Shown here: positions 1 to 6,538 of the stretch, piece after piece
How positions within the stretch are numbered: position 1 is the stretch's first letter
Layout of the letters: each line of letters begins with the position of its first letter
NCBI GenBank assembly: GCA_029553845.1
Contig: JAKPKF010000031.1
Span: 1-8,990, forward strand
Reading direction: 5' to 3'
DNA: 8,990 nt
DNA from: a bacterium
Lineage (GTDB): Bacteria > Patescibacteria > Dojkabacteria > SC72
Program-made: the position numbers and the translations under genes
Notes under the pieces: model-generated
What the model was told of the DNA's origin: nothing
Seen by the model: only the letters and a program-made list of their open reading frames with translations
The model's database searches: none

Positions 1-1113
1 ACAAGAACACAGCATAGAATGGCTGTTAATATTGAAGATGCAGGTTTTGAGATAAGAGATATGATTGCTTGGGTGTATGGTTCAGGATTTCCTAAATCGT
101 TGAATATAGGTAAAGCCGTTGATAAGTTACAGGGGAGGGAGAGAAAAGTGGTTAAAAGTATTGATATTAGCCATAGTGAAAGAGGCGATAGAAATATATC
201 AGAACAAAACTATATAAGAGATGTGGGGGTATTTAACTTTGATAAAGAACAAAGAGATAAGAGAGATAATTACACTACCAAAGGCACTTCCGAGTGGGAA
301 GGTTGGGGTACTGCTCTTAAACCTGCACTTGAACCTATTACAGTAGCAAGGAAGCCATTAGGAGAGAAAACAGTAGCAGAGAATTGTCTTAAATGGGGAG
401 TAGGTGGAATAAATATTGATGGGTGTAGGGTGGAATATACAGATGGAACATCAGAGGAACAGATAAGAAGAAAATATACAGGAAGTAACGAGGGGAACGG
501 TAGTGTTACTAATAACTTCGGTGTAAAGGAGATAAAAATGACAAGCGAATCAACTCTTATAGGTCGCTTCCCTGCCAACCTAATCCACGATGGTAGTGAG
601 GAAGTAGTAGAGTTGTTTCCGAATAATAAATCTAGCGATGCAGTAAGAAAAAATAGTGTTGGTTGGGGAACTAATGGGATTTACGGAAAGGGTAATGCAT
701 GCGATAGTTATGGTTATTCCGACTCAGGTTCGGCAGCACGATTCTTTTATTGTGCCAAAGCTAGTAAGAGAGAAAGGAATATAGGGTGTGAAGATATGGA
801 GGAACAAATTGTTAATGATGGTAGAGAGAAAGATATAGATAACGCATATCAAAGAGGAACGACATTAAGAAAGAATACTCATCCCACAGTTAAGCCGATT
901 GCTTTAATGGAGTATCTTGTAAAGCTAGTAAGTAGAGAGGGGCAGGTGGTACTAGACCCATTTATGGGCAGTGGTACAACAGGTATGGCTTGTAAGAAGT
1001 TAGGTAGAGATTTTGTAGGTATAGAAATGGAGGAAGAGTATATTGAAATAGCCAAAGCAAGGATAGAGGGAACGGATCGTGACAAGCCCAAAGAGCAGTT
1101 AAACTTGGTGTGA
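1..1113 (+). CDS. Phage-type site-specific DNA methyltransferase (N4-cytosine/N6-adenine family), 5'-truncated by window edge
   Basis: This enzyme should transfer a methyl group from S-adenosylmethionine to an exocyclic amino group of a base in phage or host DNA. The frame is open from base 1 (reads TRTQHR before the Met at 19), so that Met is probably internal and the gene starts upstream. Counting from it, motif X-like HPTVKP lies at residues 288-293 and the SAM-binding motif I DPFMGSG at 313-319, followed by GRDFVGIE. Motif I at the C-terminus indicates the beta-class order, in which the catalytic DPPY-type motif is N-terminal and so lies outside the window. Other stretches familiar from phage members are GSGFPKS (21-27), LKPALEPITVARKPL (100-114), GRFPANLIHDG (182-192) and ARFFYCAKASKRERN (240-254). 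Residues about 37-95 and 140-180 look variable and may hold target recognition. The target sequence and base cannot be told. It may protect DNA from restriction. It ends with TGA, which is embedded in a promoter-like element. Confidence 0.9.
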   Translation, partial: TRTQHRMAVNIEDAGFEIRDMIAWVYGSGFPKSLNIGKAVDKLQGRERKVVKSIDISHSERGDRNISEQNYIRDVGVFNFDKEQRDKRDNYTTKGTSEWEGWGTALKPALEPITVARKPLGEKTVAENCLKWGVGGINIDGCRVEYTDGTSEEQIRRKYTGSNEGNGSVTNNFGVKEIKMTSESTLIGRFPANLIHDGSEEVVELFPNNKSSDAVRKNSVGWGTNGIYGKGNACDSYGYSDSGSAARFFYCAKASKRERNIGCEDMEEQIVNDGREKDIDNAYQRGTTLRKNTHPTVKPIALMEYLVKLVSREGQVVLDPFMGSGTTGMACKKLGRDFVGIEMEEEYIEIAKARIEGTDRDKPKEQLNLV

Positions 1114-1119
1114 TATAAT
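1111..1119 (+). promoter_or_regulatory. Extended -10 promoter element (TGATATAAT)
   Basis: The nine bases match the bacterial extended -10 consensus TGnTATAAT exactly. The TGA is also the stop codon of the methyltransferase. No convincing -35 hexamer is seen 16-18 bases upstream, which is tolerated by extended -10 promoters. The expected start, about 7 bases after the hexamer, is at or next to 1126, the A of the next gene's ATG, so the transcript could be leaderless. It would drive the small membrane protein and portal. Inferred from sequence only. Confidence 0.55.
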
Positions 1120-1125
1120 TAATAT

Positions 1126-1362
1126 ATGGAACTAATGTTGGCAATCATAGCGGCTATTGCAGTAATAGGCTTAATAGTAATGGGGTTAGTTATTGTTATT
1201 GTTTCCAAAAAGGAAAGAGAGAGTTTACACCAGCTTATTAAGAGTAGAGACTTAACAGAATACATATCAGTACAGGACGAGGAAGAAGAAGAACCAGAAG
1301 AGCCAGAAGTAGAAATAGACATTACAGAGATACCAATGTTATCGGAGGAATCGAGGGAATAA
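1126..1362 (+). CDS. Small single-span membrane protein with acidic tail, unknown function
   Basis: 78 residues. Residues 4-27 form one continuous hydrophobic helix rich in Ile, Val, Leu and Ala, followed at once by basic KKERE. By the positive-inside rule this puts the N-terminus outside and the C-terminal region in the cytoplasm. The tail from about residue 50 is very acidic, with a run of Glu and EEPEEPEVEIDI. I do not recognise a family. Small one-helix proteins just before the portal gene occur in many phages; a membrane-associated assembly or lysis-related role is possible, but nothing here decides it. No Shine-Dalgarno sequence precedes the ATG at 1126; ATG 1135 (residue 4) is an alternative with a weak GGA upstream, but it would trim the helix only slightly. 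It ends 17 bases before the portal start, and its last codons contain the recurring TCGAGG motif. Confidence 0.7.
   Translation: MELMLAIIAAIAVIGLIVMGLVIVIVSKKERESLHQLIKSRDLTEYISVQDEEEEEPEEPEVEIDITEIPMLSEESRE
1351..1356 (+). promoter_or_regulatory. TCGAGG junction motif, copy 1 (before portal)
   Basis: The core AATCGAGG spans 1349-1356, inside the last codons of the membrane-protein gene and 23 bases before the portal ATG at 1380. The purine run could act as a ribosome binding site, but the distance is much longer than the usual 5-9 bases. It is one of five copies in the window. Confidence 0.4.
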
Positions 1363-1379
1363 GTTTAAGCTAGAGTACG

Positions 1380-3077
1380 ATGGCATTAAAAGACACCATT
1401 AAGGGTTTAGTAGGTAAGCCAGAAAGAGAAAGTGAGGAGCAGTACGATGAGACATACTGGTTAGAATATACAGACGCTAAGTTTCAAGAGAGTAAAAACT
1501 TTAGGAGTTCTAACATAGAAAGACAGTGGTTTATTAACGACGCTTACTACAGAGGGTGGCATAATGTAAAGTACAACAAGGATACTGGTAAGTTAAGTTG
1601 GGGAAGTAAAGACCCCTTGGACTTTCAGATTAACCAGGTGTACTCAATTTGTAGGGCTATTAGGGGTGCTGTAACCAGGACTCAACCTACATGGGATGTT
1701 GACGCATTACCTTACGCTACTGTCGACCCACAGACTTCACAGGTACTAGGACAATACTTAGCATTTATGTACGACAAACTAAGAATGAAGCAGTTGGTTA
1801 AAAGGGCTGTTTTATTTGGCTTACTTTATGGGCAGGGTATATTCCAGTACGGATACAGTGCAGAAGAAGACGATGGAGAGGGACTGCCATGGGTGCAGGT
1901 ACTTGACCCATTTGACACTTACATTGACCCTTACGCTAGTTCTATTGCAGACGCTAGGTATGTGGTTAAAGTTATATCAAGACCTAAAGAGATAGTTGAA
2001 CAAAATCCTGTATACGATCAGGAAGCAGTCAAGGAATTAAGCACAACCTCTAAGACTTCAGAGAGTATGTATAAGGAGCTTATCAACACAAACACTAACG
2101 ACACTACAGCCACAGGAGATAATATGCTACTTCACGAAACATGGTGTGTTACTAAGGAGGGCATAAGAGTAATAACAACCTGTGACGGAAAGATACTAAG
2201 AAACGAATTGACAGACTTTAAGAAAATACCTTTTGAAATATACAACCCTGACATAAACACAGGAGAAATATATGGAGAAGGTTGGGTTAAGAATCTTGTA
2301 CCTTTAAACAAGGCACTTAATTACTTAGAAAGAGCTGTACTTGAATACAACATACTCTTTAGTAAGGGTAAGTATATAACCGACAGTAATTCAGGTATTA
2401 AGATAATCAATAATAAGAACGGACAGATTTTAAGACACAAACCAGGACACAACATACAGCAAATGGACATGAAGCCAATGAGTAGTACTCCGTTTGACCA
2501 GATAAACAACCTCAAGGATTACATGCAGAACATAGGAGCTGCTCACGAGGCGTTCATGGGTAAAGCACCACAAGGAGTAACGGCAGGGGTGGCCTTTGAC
2601 ACTTTAGTAGCTAATGCTTACACCAACATTGTAGACTTAATAGACAACCTTGCAGACTGTTTAAGCAGACTAGGCGAAGACATACTAAACATAAGTTACG
2701 ACCACCAGTTAATAACCAAGCCTTTCAGAACAGAAACAGGAGACGTTTACTCGGTAATTAGCGGACAGGTAGAAGAAGTGCCAGAGGACGTTGTAGCAAT
2801 ACCAAGAAACCCAGAGGTTAAGGTTAAGATAACAGGAGGTATTTCACACACCAAGGAAGGTAAGAGAGAGATTCTAACAATGTTAAGAGGTGGAGGTGAT
2901 ATAAGTAGACAGACTTTACTACAAAACTTTGACATTGACCCAGAGGAAGAGAAACAGAGGTTAATGGACGAGAAAATGGAAATGGTAGAAATGGCTCAAG
3001 CACAGGAAGCCATGATGGCCCCACCAGCACCAGAGGGTGTTGCATTAGAACAGCAAGTACCAGAAGTACCAATATAA
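1380..3077 (+). CDS. Phage portal protein
   Basis: 565 residues, within the usual range for podovirus-type (P22/T7/SU10-like) portals. The portal forms the dodecameric ring at one capsid vertex through which DNA is packaged and ejected and on which the tail is built. Support is by family resemblance: the N-terminal part has RQWFINDAYYRG and then INQVYSICRAIRGAVTRTQP (about residues 82-101), matching the typical helix and 'R..P' pattern of these portals. The central part has GEGWVKNLVPLNKALNYLERAV, and near residues 388-405 AHEAFMGKAPQGVTAGVAF corresponds to the conserved 'G-x-P-x-G-x-x-(S/A)-G' segment before the long crown-side helices. The C-terminus from about residue 525 is Glu/Met-rich and then Pro/Ala-rich, probably a flexible tail. 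The ATG at 1380 has no close Shine-Dalgarno sequence. The next gene after a 164-base gap is the scaffold, in normal order. Confidence 0.92.
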   Translation: MALKDTIKGLVGKPERESEEQYDETYWLEYTDAKFQESKNFRSSNIERQWFINDAYYRGWHNVKYNKDTGKLSWGSKDPLDFQINQVYSICRAIRGAVTRTQPTWDVDALPYATVDPQTSQVLGQYLAFMYDKLRMKQLVKRAVLFGLLYGQGIFQYGYSAEEDDGEGLPWVQVLDPFDTYIDPYASSIADARYVVKVISRPKEIVEQNPVYDQEAVKELSTTSKTSESMYKELINTNTNDTTATGDNMLLHETWCVTKEGIRVITTCDGKILRNELTDFKKIPFEIYNPDINTGEIYGEGWVKNLVPLNKALNYLERAVLEYNILFSKGKYITDSNSGIKIINNKNGQILRHKPGHNIQQMDMKPMSSTPFDQINNLKDYMQNIGAAHEAFMGKAPQGVTAGVAFDTLVANAYTNIVDLIDNLADCLSRLGEDILNISYDHQLITKPFRTETGDVYSVISGQVEEVPEDVVAIPRNPEVKVKITGGISHTKEGKREILTMLRGGGDISRQTLLQNFDIDPEEEKQRLMDEKMEMVEMAQAQEAMMAPPAPEGVALEQQVPEVPI

Positions 3078-3096
3078 AAACTTGTGATTTTTGCGT

Positions 3097-3119
3097 AGGG
3101 GGTCTTCCTCGAACCCCCT
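3097..3119 (+). terminator. GC-rich hairpin after portal, terminator-like without U-tract
   Basis: AGGGGGT (3097-3103) pairs perfectly with ACCCCCT (3113-3119) around a 9-base loop. No run of T follows, so it is not a standard intrinsic terminator. It may protect the 3' end of the portal message, terminate weakly, or insulate the promoter that follows. Its loop contains TCCTCGA (3106-3112), complementary to TCGAGGA at 3172-3178. Confidence 0.45.
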
Positions 3120-3141
3120 GCACAAGGCTCATAAGTGCCTA

Positions 3142-3150
3142 TGCTATAAT
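3142..3150 (+). promoter_or_regulatory. Extended -10 promoter element (TGCTATAAT) for scaffold/capsid genes
   Basis: An exact TGnTATAAT match in a true intergenic gap, upstream of the scaffold and major capsid genes, which need the highest expression. No good -35 hexamer is visible. The predicted start near 3157 would give a leader of about 85 bases carrying ATCGAGGAGG. A second TATAAT without TG sits at 3188-3193 and could give a shorter leader. Confidence 0.6.
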
Positions 3151-3171
3151 ATAGTAGAGGTCACAAGCCTA

Positions 3172-3178
3172 TCGAGGA
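3172..3178 (+). promoter_or_regulatory. TCGAGGA junction motif, copy 2 (scaffold leader)
   Basis: Lies in ATCGAGGAGG (3171-3180), which includes a strong anti-16S-like GGAGG, yet no ATG, GTG or TTG start with a sensible frame follows within 10 bases. The scaffold ATG is 61 bases downstream. It is complementary over seven bases to the loop of the hairpin at 3097-3119. Confidence 0.4.
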
Positions 3179-3241
3179 GGTTCTTTATATAATTTTATCC
3201 ACCTAATCGTCACTGAAGACGTTAAAATGTAGGTTATTTTT

Positions 3242-3994
3242 ATGGATAACGAGGTAAATGATGTAAATACAGTAGAGCAAACTACTGACTCCTCATCAGG
3301 GTTAGAACAAACAGCACCGGATACTAACATCTCTGCTGGAGAGCAGTCAAACACTCAAGTATCAGAAGGTGATGAAAATGTCACGGATTCTTTGGAGGAA
3401 AAGAAGATTCCTTATGACAGGTTTCAAGAGAAGGTCCAGGAGCTTAATACAATGAAAGAGCAAATGGCCGAACTCAAGGCAAAAGCCGAAATAGCTGACA
3501 GACTCCAACAGGCTGTTAGTCCTCAGGTAACTTCTCCTGAGCAACAGGCTAGACAGAGACAACTGGAAGCAGCTAGAAAGGAGCTTGAGCAAATGGGATA
3601 CGTTGACAGAAATACTGTTGACCGTTTAGTAGAGGAAAAGCTTAATGCGTACAAATGGCAAGAGAGGTTCGTTAATCAAATGGACCAGCTCGGTAAAAAG
3701 TACACAGGTAAAGATGGAGGCCCTAAATTTGAAGCCGAAGAGGTTGCCAAGTTTATGGACGAGCAAATGGCAAGAGGGAATCAGATAACTGATCCTGAAT
3801 TAGCGTTTAAGCTTATGAATCTTGACCAAATAGCAGACTCTAAAGCTAAAGCCCAGAAGTCGAGCACTTATAGTGAGGCCCCTGGTAAGCCGATTCATTC
3901 GGAAACTGACCAGAGAAAGGCCGATTTGGAAGCCGCTGCCAAAACCGGAAAGATTTCGGAGTTCTTGAAAAAGTACGCCGCTCCTTCCGAATAA
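3242..3994 (+). CDS. Phage capsid scaffolding protein
   Basis: 250 residues, very hydrophilic and strongly charged. Scaffolds of this type sit inside the procapsid, guide capsid protein assembly around the portal, and then leave. Residues 1-55 are acidic, rich in Ser/Thr/Asn/Glu and probably disordered. KIPYDRFQEKVQELNTMKEQ (about 55-74) is the hallmark stretch of many phage scaffolds, and leads into a coiled coil to about residue 92 (MAELKAKAEIADRLQQAV). A second helical region spans about 100-190. The C-terminus (GKISEFLKKYAAP) is basic and amphipathic, as expected for a segment that binds the inner face of the capsid protein. No Cys is present. Position between portal and capsid genes supports the call. 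The start is ATG 3242, because an in-frame stop at 3230 excludes extension; it lacks a good Shine-Dalgarno sequence. Confidence 0.88.
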   Translation: MDNEVNDVNTVEQTTDSSSGLEQTAPDTNISAGEQSNTQVSEGDENVTDSLEEKKIPYDRFQEKVQELNTMKEQMAELKAKAEIADRLQQAVSPQVTSPEQQARQRQLEAARKELEQMGYVDRNTVDRLVEEKLNAYKWQERFVNQMDQLGKKYTGKDGGPKFEAEEVAKFMDEQMARGNQITDPELAFKLMNLDQIADSKAKAQKSSTYSEAPGKPIHSETDQRKADLEAAAKTGKISEFLKKYAAPSE

Positions 3995-4000
3995 TCGAGG
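3992..4000 (+). promoter_or_regulatory. TAATCGAGG junction motif, copy 3 (before capsid gene)
   Basis: The TAA of this copy is the scaffold stop codon. The motif ends 24 bases before the capsid ATG at 4025, too far for a normal ribosome binding site. The stretch between is almost pure A/T with one TTTGGTT. Confidence 0.4.
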
Positions 4001-4024
4001 CTTTAAATTAATAATTTGGTTCAA

Positions 4025-4906
4025 ATGGCAAACTTTACAACATACGACAAGACCACGAACCATGAAGACCTAACTGACGTTTTAGTCACAATGGGACAGA
4101 TGAAGACCCCTATGTTCTCCAATCTTCCTAAGGTTAAAGCAAAGAGTGTTCTTCATGAATGGCCAATTGACTCCTATGCAAATGCAGCCGACAATGCACA
4201 GATTGAAGGTTTTACCTACAGTTTTGCAGCATTAACAGCTCCATCAAGAGGTCAAAACTACACACAGATATTTGCTAAAGACGGTAAAGTCTCTAAGACT
4301 CAAAGAGCCGTAGACCCAGCAGGATACAAAGACGAGTATGCCTACCAGGTTGAGAAAGCTCTTAAAGAGATTGGTAGAGACATCGAGAAAGCACTTATCA
4401 ATGGTAGTGCCGCAGGTAGTGGTGCAACAGGAACAGCTAGAACTTTGAAGGGAATCCTCGCTTGGATAACCACCAACGTTTCTACTGGAACTGGAACAGG
4501 AAGGGACATCAAAGAGTCCGAGTTAAATGACTTACTTGCTGATATTTACGCAGCAGGTGGTGATCCTGATACCATTTTAGTAGCTCCTAAACAGAGAAAC
4601 AAAATGGGTGACTTGTTCGAGAGTTCAAGACAGTTCGTAGACAGTGTGAAGACATTCACATCTGCAATCGCAGTTTATGAATCCAACTTTGGTATGATGC
4701 AAGTAGTAACGGATATTCAAATGCCTAATAGTGTAATAGCAGTATTAGACTCAAGCACTTGGAAAATTCCTCAACTACGACCAGTAGCAAAGGAGGAAAC
4801 AGCTAAGGTTTCAGACGCTGATGGGTTTGTAGTAGTCGGTGAATTGACATTAGCTTCTTACGCAGAGAAGTACAATGGACAAATCACAGGACTCGCATCC
4901 TCATAG
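4025..4906 (+). CDS. Major capsid protein, SU10-like (DUF5309-type) HK97-fold family
   Basis: 293 residues from ATG 4025. It should form the hexamers and pentamers of the capsid shell. The N-terminus MANFTTYD followed by HEDLTDVLVTMGQMKTPMFSNL and then SVLHEWPIDSYA matches the usual opening of the SU10/DUF5309 capsid family, where an 'ED-L-x-D-V' segment, a 'TP-(F/M)' turn and an 'x-x-EW-x-x-D' strand occur in this order. The middle has YKDEYAYQVEKALKEIGRDIEKALINGSAAG, the long spine-helix-like segment, then ARTLKGILAWI. The C-terminal half has PDTILVAPKQRNKM and FGMMQVVTDIQMP, typical of the peripheral and axial domain strands. A TTG in frame at 4016 would add three residues, but the ATG gives the family-like N-terminus. 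There is no close Shine-Dalgarno, which is odd for the most abundant protein. It follows the scaffold by 30 bases and is followed by a strong hairpin. Confidence 0.9.
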   Translation: MANFTTYDKTTNHEDLTDVLVTMGQMKTPMFSNLPKVKAKSVLHEWPIDSYANAADNAQIEGFTYSFAALTAPSRGQNYTQIFAKDGKVSKTQRAVDPAGYKDEYAYQVEKALKEIGRDIEKALINGSAAGSGATGTARTLKGILAWITTNVSTGTGTGRDIKESELNDLLADIYAAGGDPDTILVAPKQRNKMGDLFESSRQFVDSVKTFTSAIAVYESNFGMMQVVTDIQMPNSVIAVLDSSTWKIPQLRPVAKEETAKVSDADGFVVVGELTLASYAEKYNGQITGLASS

Positions 4907-4916
4907 TCTTACATGG

Positions 4917-4936
4917 CAGGGGGCTTCGGCCCCTTG
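4917..4936 (+). terminator. cUUCGg hairpin after the capsid gene
   Basis: CAGGGGGC pairs with GCCCCTTG around the tetraloop TTCG, giving eight pairs including one G-U, closed by C-G: the unusually stable cUUCGg form. The bases after it (TCGTCTTAATTT) are T-rich but not a clean run, so it may terminate partially, or mark the 3' end of a stable capsid message and lower expression of the genes that follow. Confidence 0.6.
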
Positions 4937-4960
4937 TCGTCTTAATTTAGAGGAAACATC

Positions 4961-5317
4961 ATGGCAAAAACAGAGGAAATACTAGAATCAATCGCCCCTA
5001 AGAATGAAAGGGAGCGACTTATCTTTAAAGAAGCTATCCAGAACATAGTGAGAAAGTTAGACTCACAAAACAAGAAAATGGTAGACAACAACATACCCTT
5101 GTTTAAAGCTAACTATAAGCAAAGACAGGGAGGTGGGGACGGCTTTTCTAATGATAGGGAAATGAGGTTGATTGCAGTAATTCCTACTGAAATGGTGACT
5201 ATTGCAAAGAAGATGTATGGCGATGACGTGTTAACTAACAAGGCTAAGTTTAAAGAGGCCTTTGTTAAGAACGAGGAGGGTAGGTACTGTTTAACAGTAG
5301 ACCCTAAAAGTATATAA
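4961..5317 (+). CDS. Unrecognised 118-aa phage protein
   Basis: I do not recognise this protein. It is hydrophilic and has no signal peptide or membrane segment. Residues 1-42 look helical and charged (KNERERLIFKEAIQNIVRKL). Residues about 50-64 are a basic, Gly-rich linker (KQRQGGGDGF), and about 66-118 form a second compact part beginning REMRLIAVIPTEMVTIAKKMYG and ending in a likely beta strand (RYCLTV). The position between capsid protein and glycosyltransferase would suit a minor head protein, a capsid accessory factor, or a partner of the transferase. A good Shine-Dalgarno AGAGGAA lies about 6 bases before ATG 4961. The leader resembles that of the next gene: both read GAGGAAAC, then TCATGG a few bases on, so the two may be translated at similar rates. 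It ends 18 bases before the glycosyltransferase. Confidence 0.75.
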   Translation: MAKTEEILESIAPKNERERLIFKEAIQNIVRKLDSQNKKMVDNNIPLFKANYKQRQGGGDGFSNDREMRLIAVIPTEMVTIAKKMYGDDVLTNKAKFKEAFVKNEEGRYCLTVDPKSI

Positions 5318-5320
5318 ACT

Positions 5321-5330
5321 TAATCGAGGA
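5321..5330 (+). promoter_or_regulatory. TAATCGAGGA junction motif, copy 4, acting as ribosome binding site
   Basis: GAGGA (5326-5330) is five bases before ATG 5336, so here the motif is in normal Shine-Dalgarno position. The 11 bases TAATCGAGGAA are identical to those at 6536-6546. A TATATA lies just upstream at 5311-5316, overlapping the stop codon of the previous gene, without the TG of the other promoters. Confidence 0.55.
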
Positions 5331-5335
5331 AACTC

Positions 5336-6526
5336 ATGGAGAAGAGATTACTTAGAGTGTTGTGGTTACCAGCTGATGACGGAGGTTGTGGACACCACAG
5401 GGTTAGAATATTTGACGAGGCTTTTAATCGCTTAAAGTTAGCAGAGAGCCTTATACTTGACCCCAGTGAAGACGAAAAAGAAACTAGGGTAGCAGTAGAG
5501 TATGCTGATGTTGTAGTAGCAAGGCTTAATACCACTCCCTACACGAAACTAATTAAAAAGACCTGGCCTAATAAGGTTTTAGTATTTGACCATGATGACA
5601 ATACTTTAGAAACAAAACCTAGCAACCCAGCGTACAAGGATTTTGGTGTTGAGGATATATGGGTACCAGTGGACAATGTTAAAAAGACTTCTGCTTACAA
5701 AGAAGCTACAGTAGGTACAAGGCTTAAAATGGAAGAGAGAGGAGAGGTTCCTTTATGGGTTACAGGAATAACACAAGGTTTTAACAAGTTTAACAACCTT
5801 GACCACCACATGAATTTAATATGGAACTTATCAGCGTGTAGTTTAGCTACTTCCCCAGTACCAGAATTGACCAAGAAATGGGGAGCGTACAGTGATCTGG
5901 TAGCGACTGTGCCTAATTGTTTAGACATGAGCTACTACCCTGATGTAGAAGTTAAGAGTAAAAAGAAAGAAATTAGAATAGGTTGGAGTGGAGGAAGTTC
6001 TCATAGTATGGACTTAAAGACTATAATTCCTTCTATTAAAAAACTAGCCAAAGAGCATGACATAAAGCTTGTAATAAGTGGTAGTAATTTCCCTGAAATC
6101 TTTAGTCAATTAAAAGACATTGTAGAATACCACCCTTGGACTAAATGGGAGGCACACCCTTACAGAATGAAACTACTTGATTTAGACTTTGCTATTATTC
6201 CTTTATCTGATGACGAGTACTTCAATATGTACAAGTCGGAGCTCAAGATGATGGAGTTTGCAGCCCTCAAGGTTCCTATGATAATTAAAGACCAGTTACC
6301 ATACTCTCCTTACATTAAGAAAGGGGAGAACGCACTAGCGTACAAAACAGAAGAAGAATTAGACAAGTGCCTAGAGCTTATGATAGAGGGTAAAAACAGA
6401 GACAAGATGATAGAGAACGCTTACGAATGGGTAACTACACACAGGAATGTAGACAACATAGCCAAGGACTTAGTAAAAGTTTACAAGAATCTTACGCCAG
6501 AGAAAACACAAAAACTCGTGGTATAA
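5336..6526 (+). CDS. GT-B fold glycosyltransferase (GT4-like) in the virion module
   Basis: 396 residues. It should transfer a sugar from an activated donor to an unknown acceptor. The N-terminal half starts with a Rossmann strand and loop RVLWLPADDGGCGHHRVR (7-24). FDHDDN (84-89) resembles the 'D-x-DD' stretch of phage GT4-like enzymes, and a linker-type VPNCLDMSYY falls at 192-201. The C-terminal Rossmann domain opens with IRIGWSGGSSHSMDL (213-227), continues with KLVISGS (244-250), and has SELKMMEFAALKVPMI (301-316), the place where GT4 enzymes hold their donor-binding Glu residues; spacing between the two Glu here is shorter than the classic E-x7-E. There is no signal peptide or membrane helix, so it acts in the cytoplasm. 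Its place between head genes suggests a virion protein as substrate, but cell-wall polymer or DNA remain possible. It has a good Shine-Dalgarno five bases before the ATG. The stop codon overlaps a promoter element. Confidence 0.85.
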   Translation: MEKRLLRVLWLPADDGGCGHHRVRIFDEAFNRLKLAESLILDPSEDEKETRVAVEYADVVVARLNTTPYTKLIKKTWPNKVLVFDHDDNTLETKPSNPAYKDFGVEDIWVPVDNVKKTSAYKEATVGTRLKMEERGEVPLWVTGITQGFNKFNNLDHHMNLIWNLSACSLATSPVPELTKKWGAYSDLVATVPNCLDMSYYPDVEVKSKKKEIRIGWSGGSSHSMDLKTIIPSIKKLAKEHDIKLVISGSNFPEIFSQLKDIVEYHPWTKWEAHPYRMKLLDLDFAIIPLSDDEYFNMYKSELKMMEFAALKVPMIIKDQLPYSPYIKKGENALAYKTEEELDKCLELMIEGKNRDKMIENAYEWVTTHRNVDNIAKDLVKVYKNLTPEKTQKLVV

Positions 6527-6527
6527 T
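6519..6527 (+). promoter_or_regulatory. Extended -10 promoter element (TGGTATAAT) before the adaptor gene
   Basis: Exact TGnTATAAT match. The TAA at 6524-6526 is also the glycosyltransferase stop. No -35 hexamer is evident. The expected start near 6534 would put the motif TAATCGAGGAA at the very 5' end of the message. It would serve the adaptor, repeat-protein and fibre genes. Confidence 0.55.
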
Positions 6528-6538
6528 TAAGTAGGTAA

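Larger units (their letters stand above)
3078..3241 (+). promoter_or_regulatory. Portal-scaffold intergenic regulatory region
   Basis: This is the longest non-coding gap in the window (164 bases). In order it holds a GC-rich hairpin (3097-3119), an extended -10 element (3142-3150), the motif ATCGAGGAGG (3171-3180), and an AT-rich 61-base stretch before the scaffold ATG at 3242. That stretch can fold as ACCTA (3201-3205) with TAGGT (3230-3234), enclosing CGTC/GACG (3208-3211 with 3218-3221). TAGGT is the only purine-rich sequence at ribosome-binding distance from the start, so folding could hide it. No open reading frame of note is present. Confidence 0.6.

Noticed and set aside
270..578. Open frame of about 100 codons on the - strand within the methyltransferase gene
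   Set aside because: The opposite frame encodes conserved methyltransferase segments over the same bases, and the - strand product shows no domain.
3188..3193. Second TATAAT in the scaffold leader as the main promoter
   Set aside because: It lacks the TG extension and any -35, whereas the element at 3142 is a perfect match; kept only as a possible secondary start.
3178..3206. Leader peptide following the GGAGG at 3176-3180
   Set aside because: No ATG, GTG or TTG lies at a sensible distance; only an ATT codon followed by a stop three codons later.
4016..4024. TTG start adding three residues to the capsid protein
   Set aside because: The ATG at 4025 gives the usual family-like N-terminus and no better ribosome binding site supports TTG.
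4913..4945. Ten-residue open frame over the hairpin after the capsid gene
   Set aside because: It has no ribosome binding site and its codons are dictated by the hairpin sequence.
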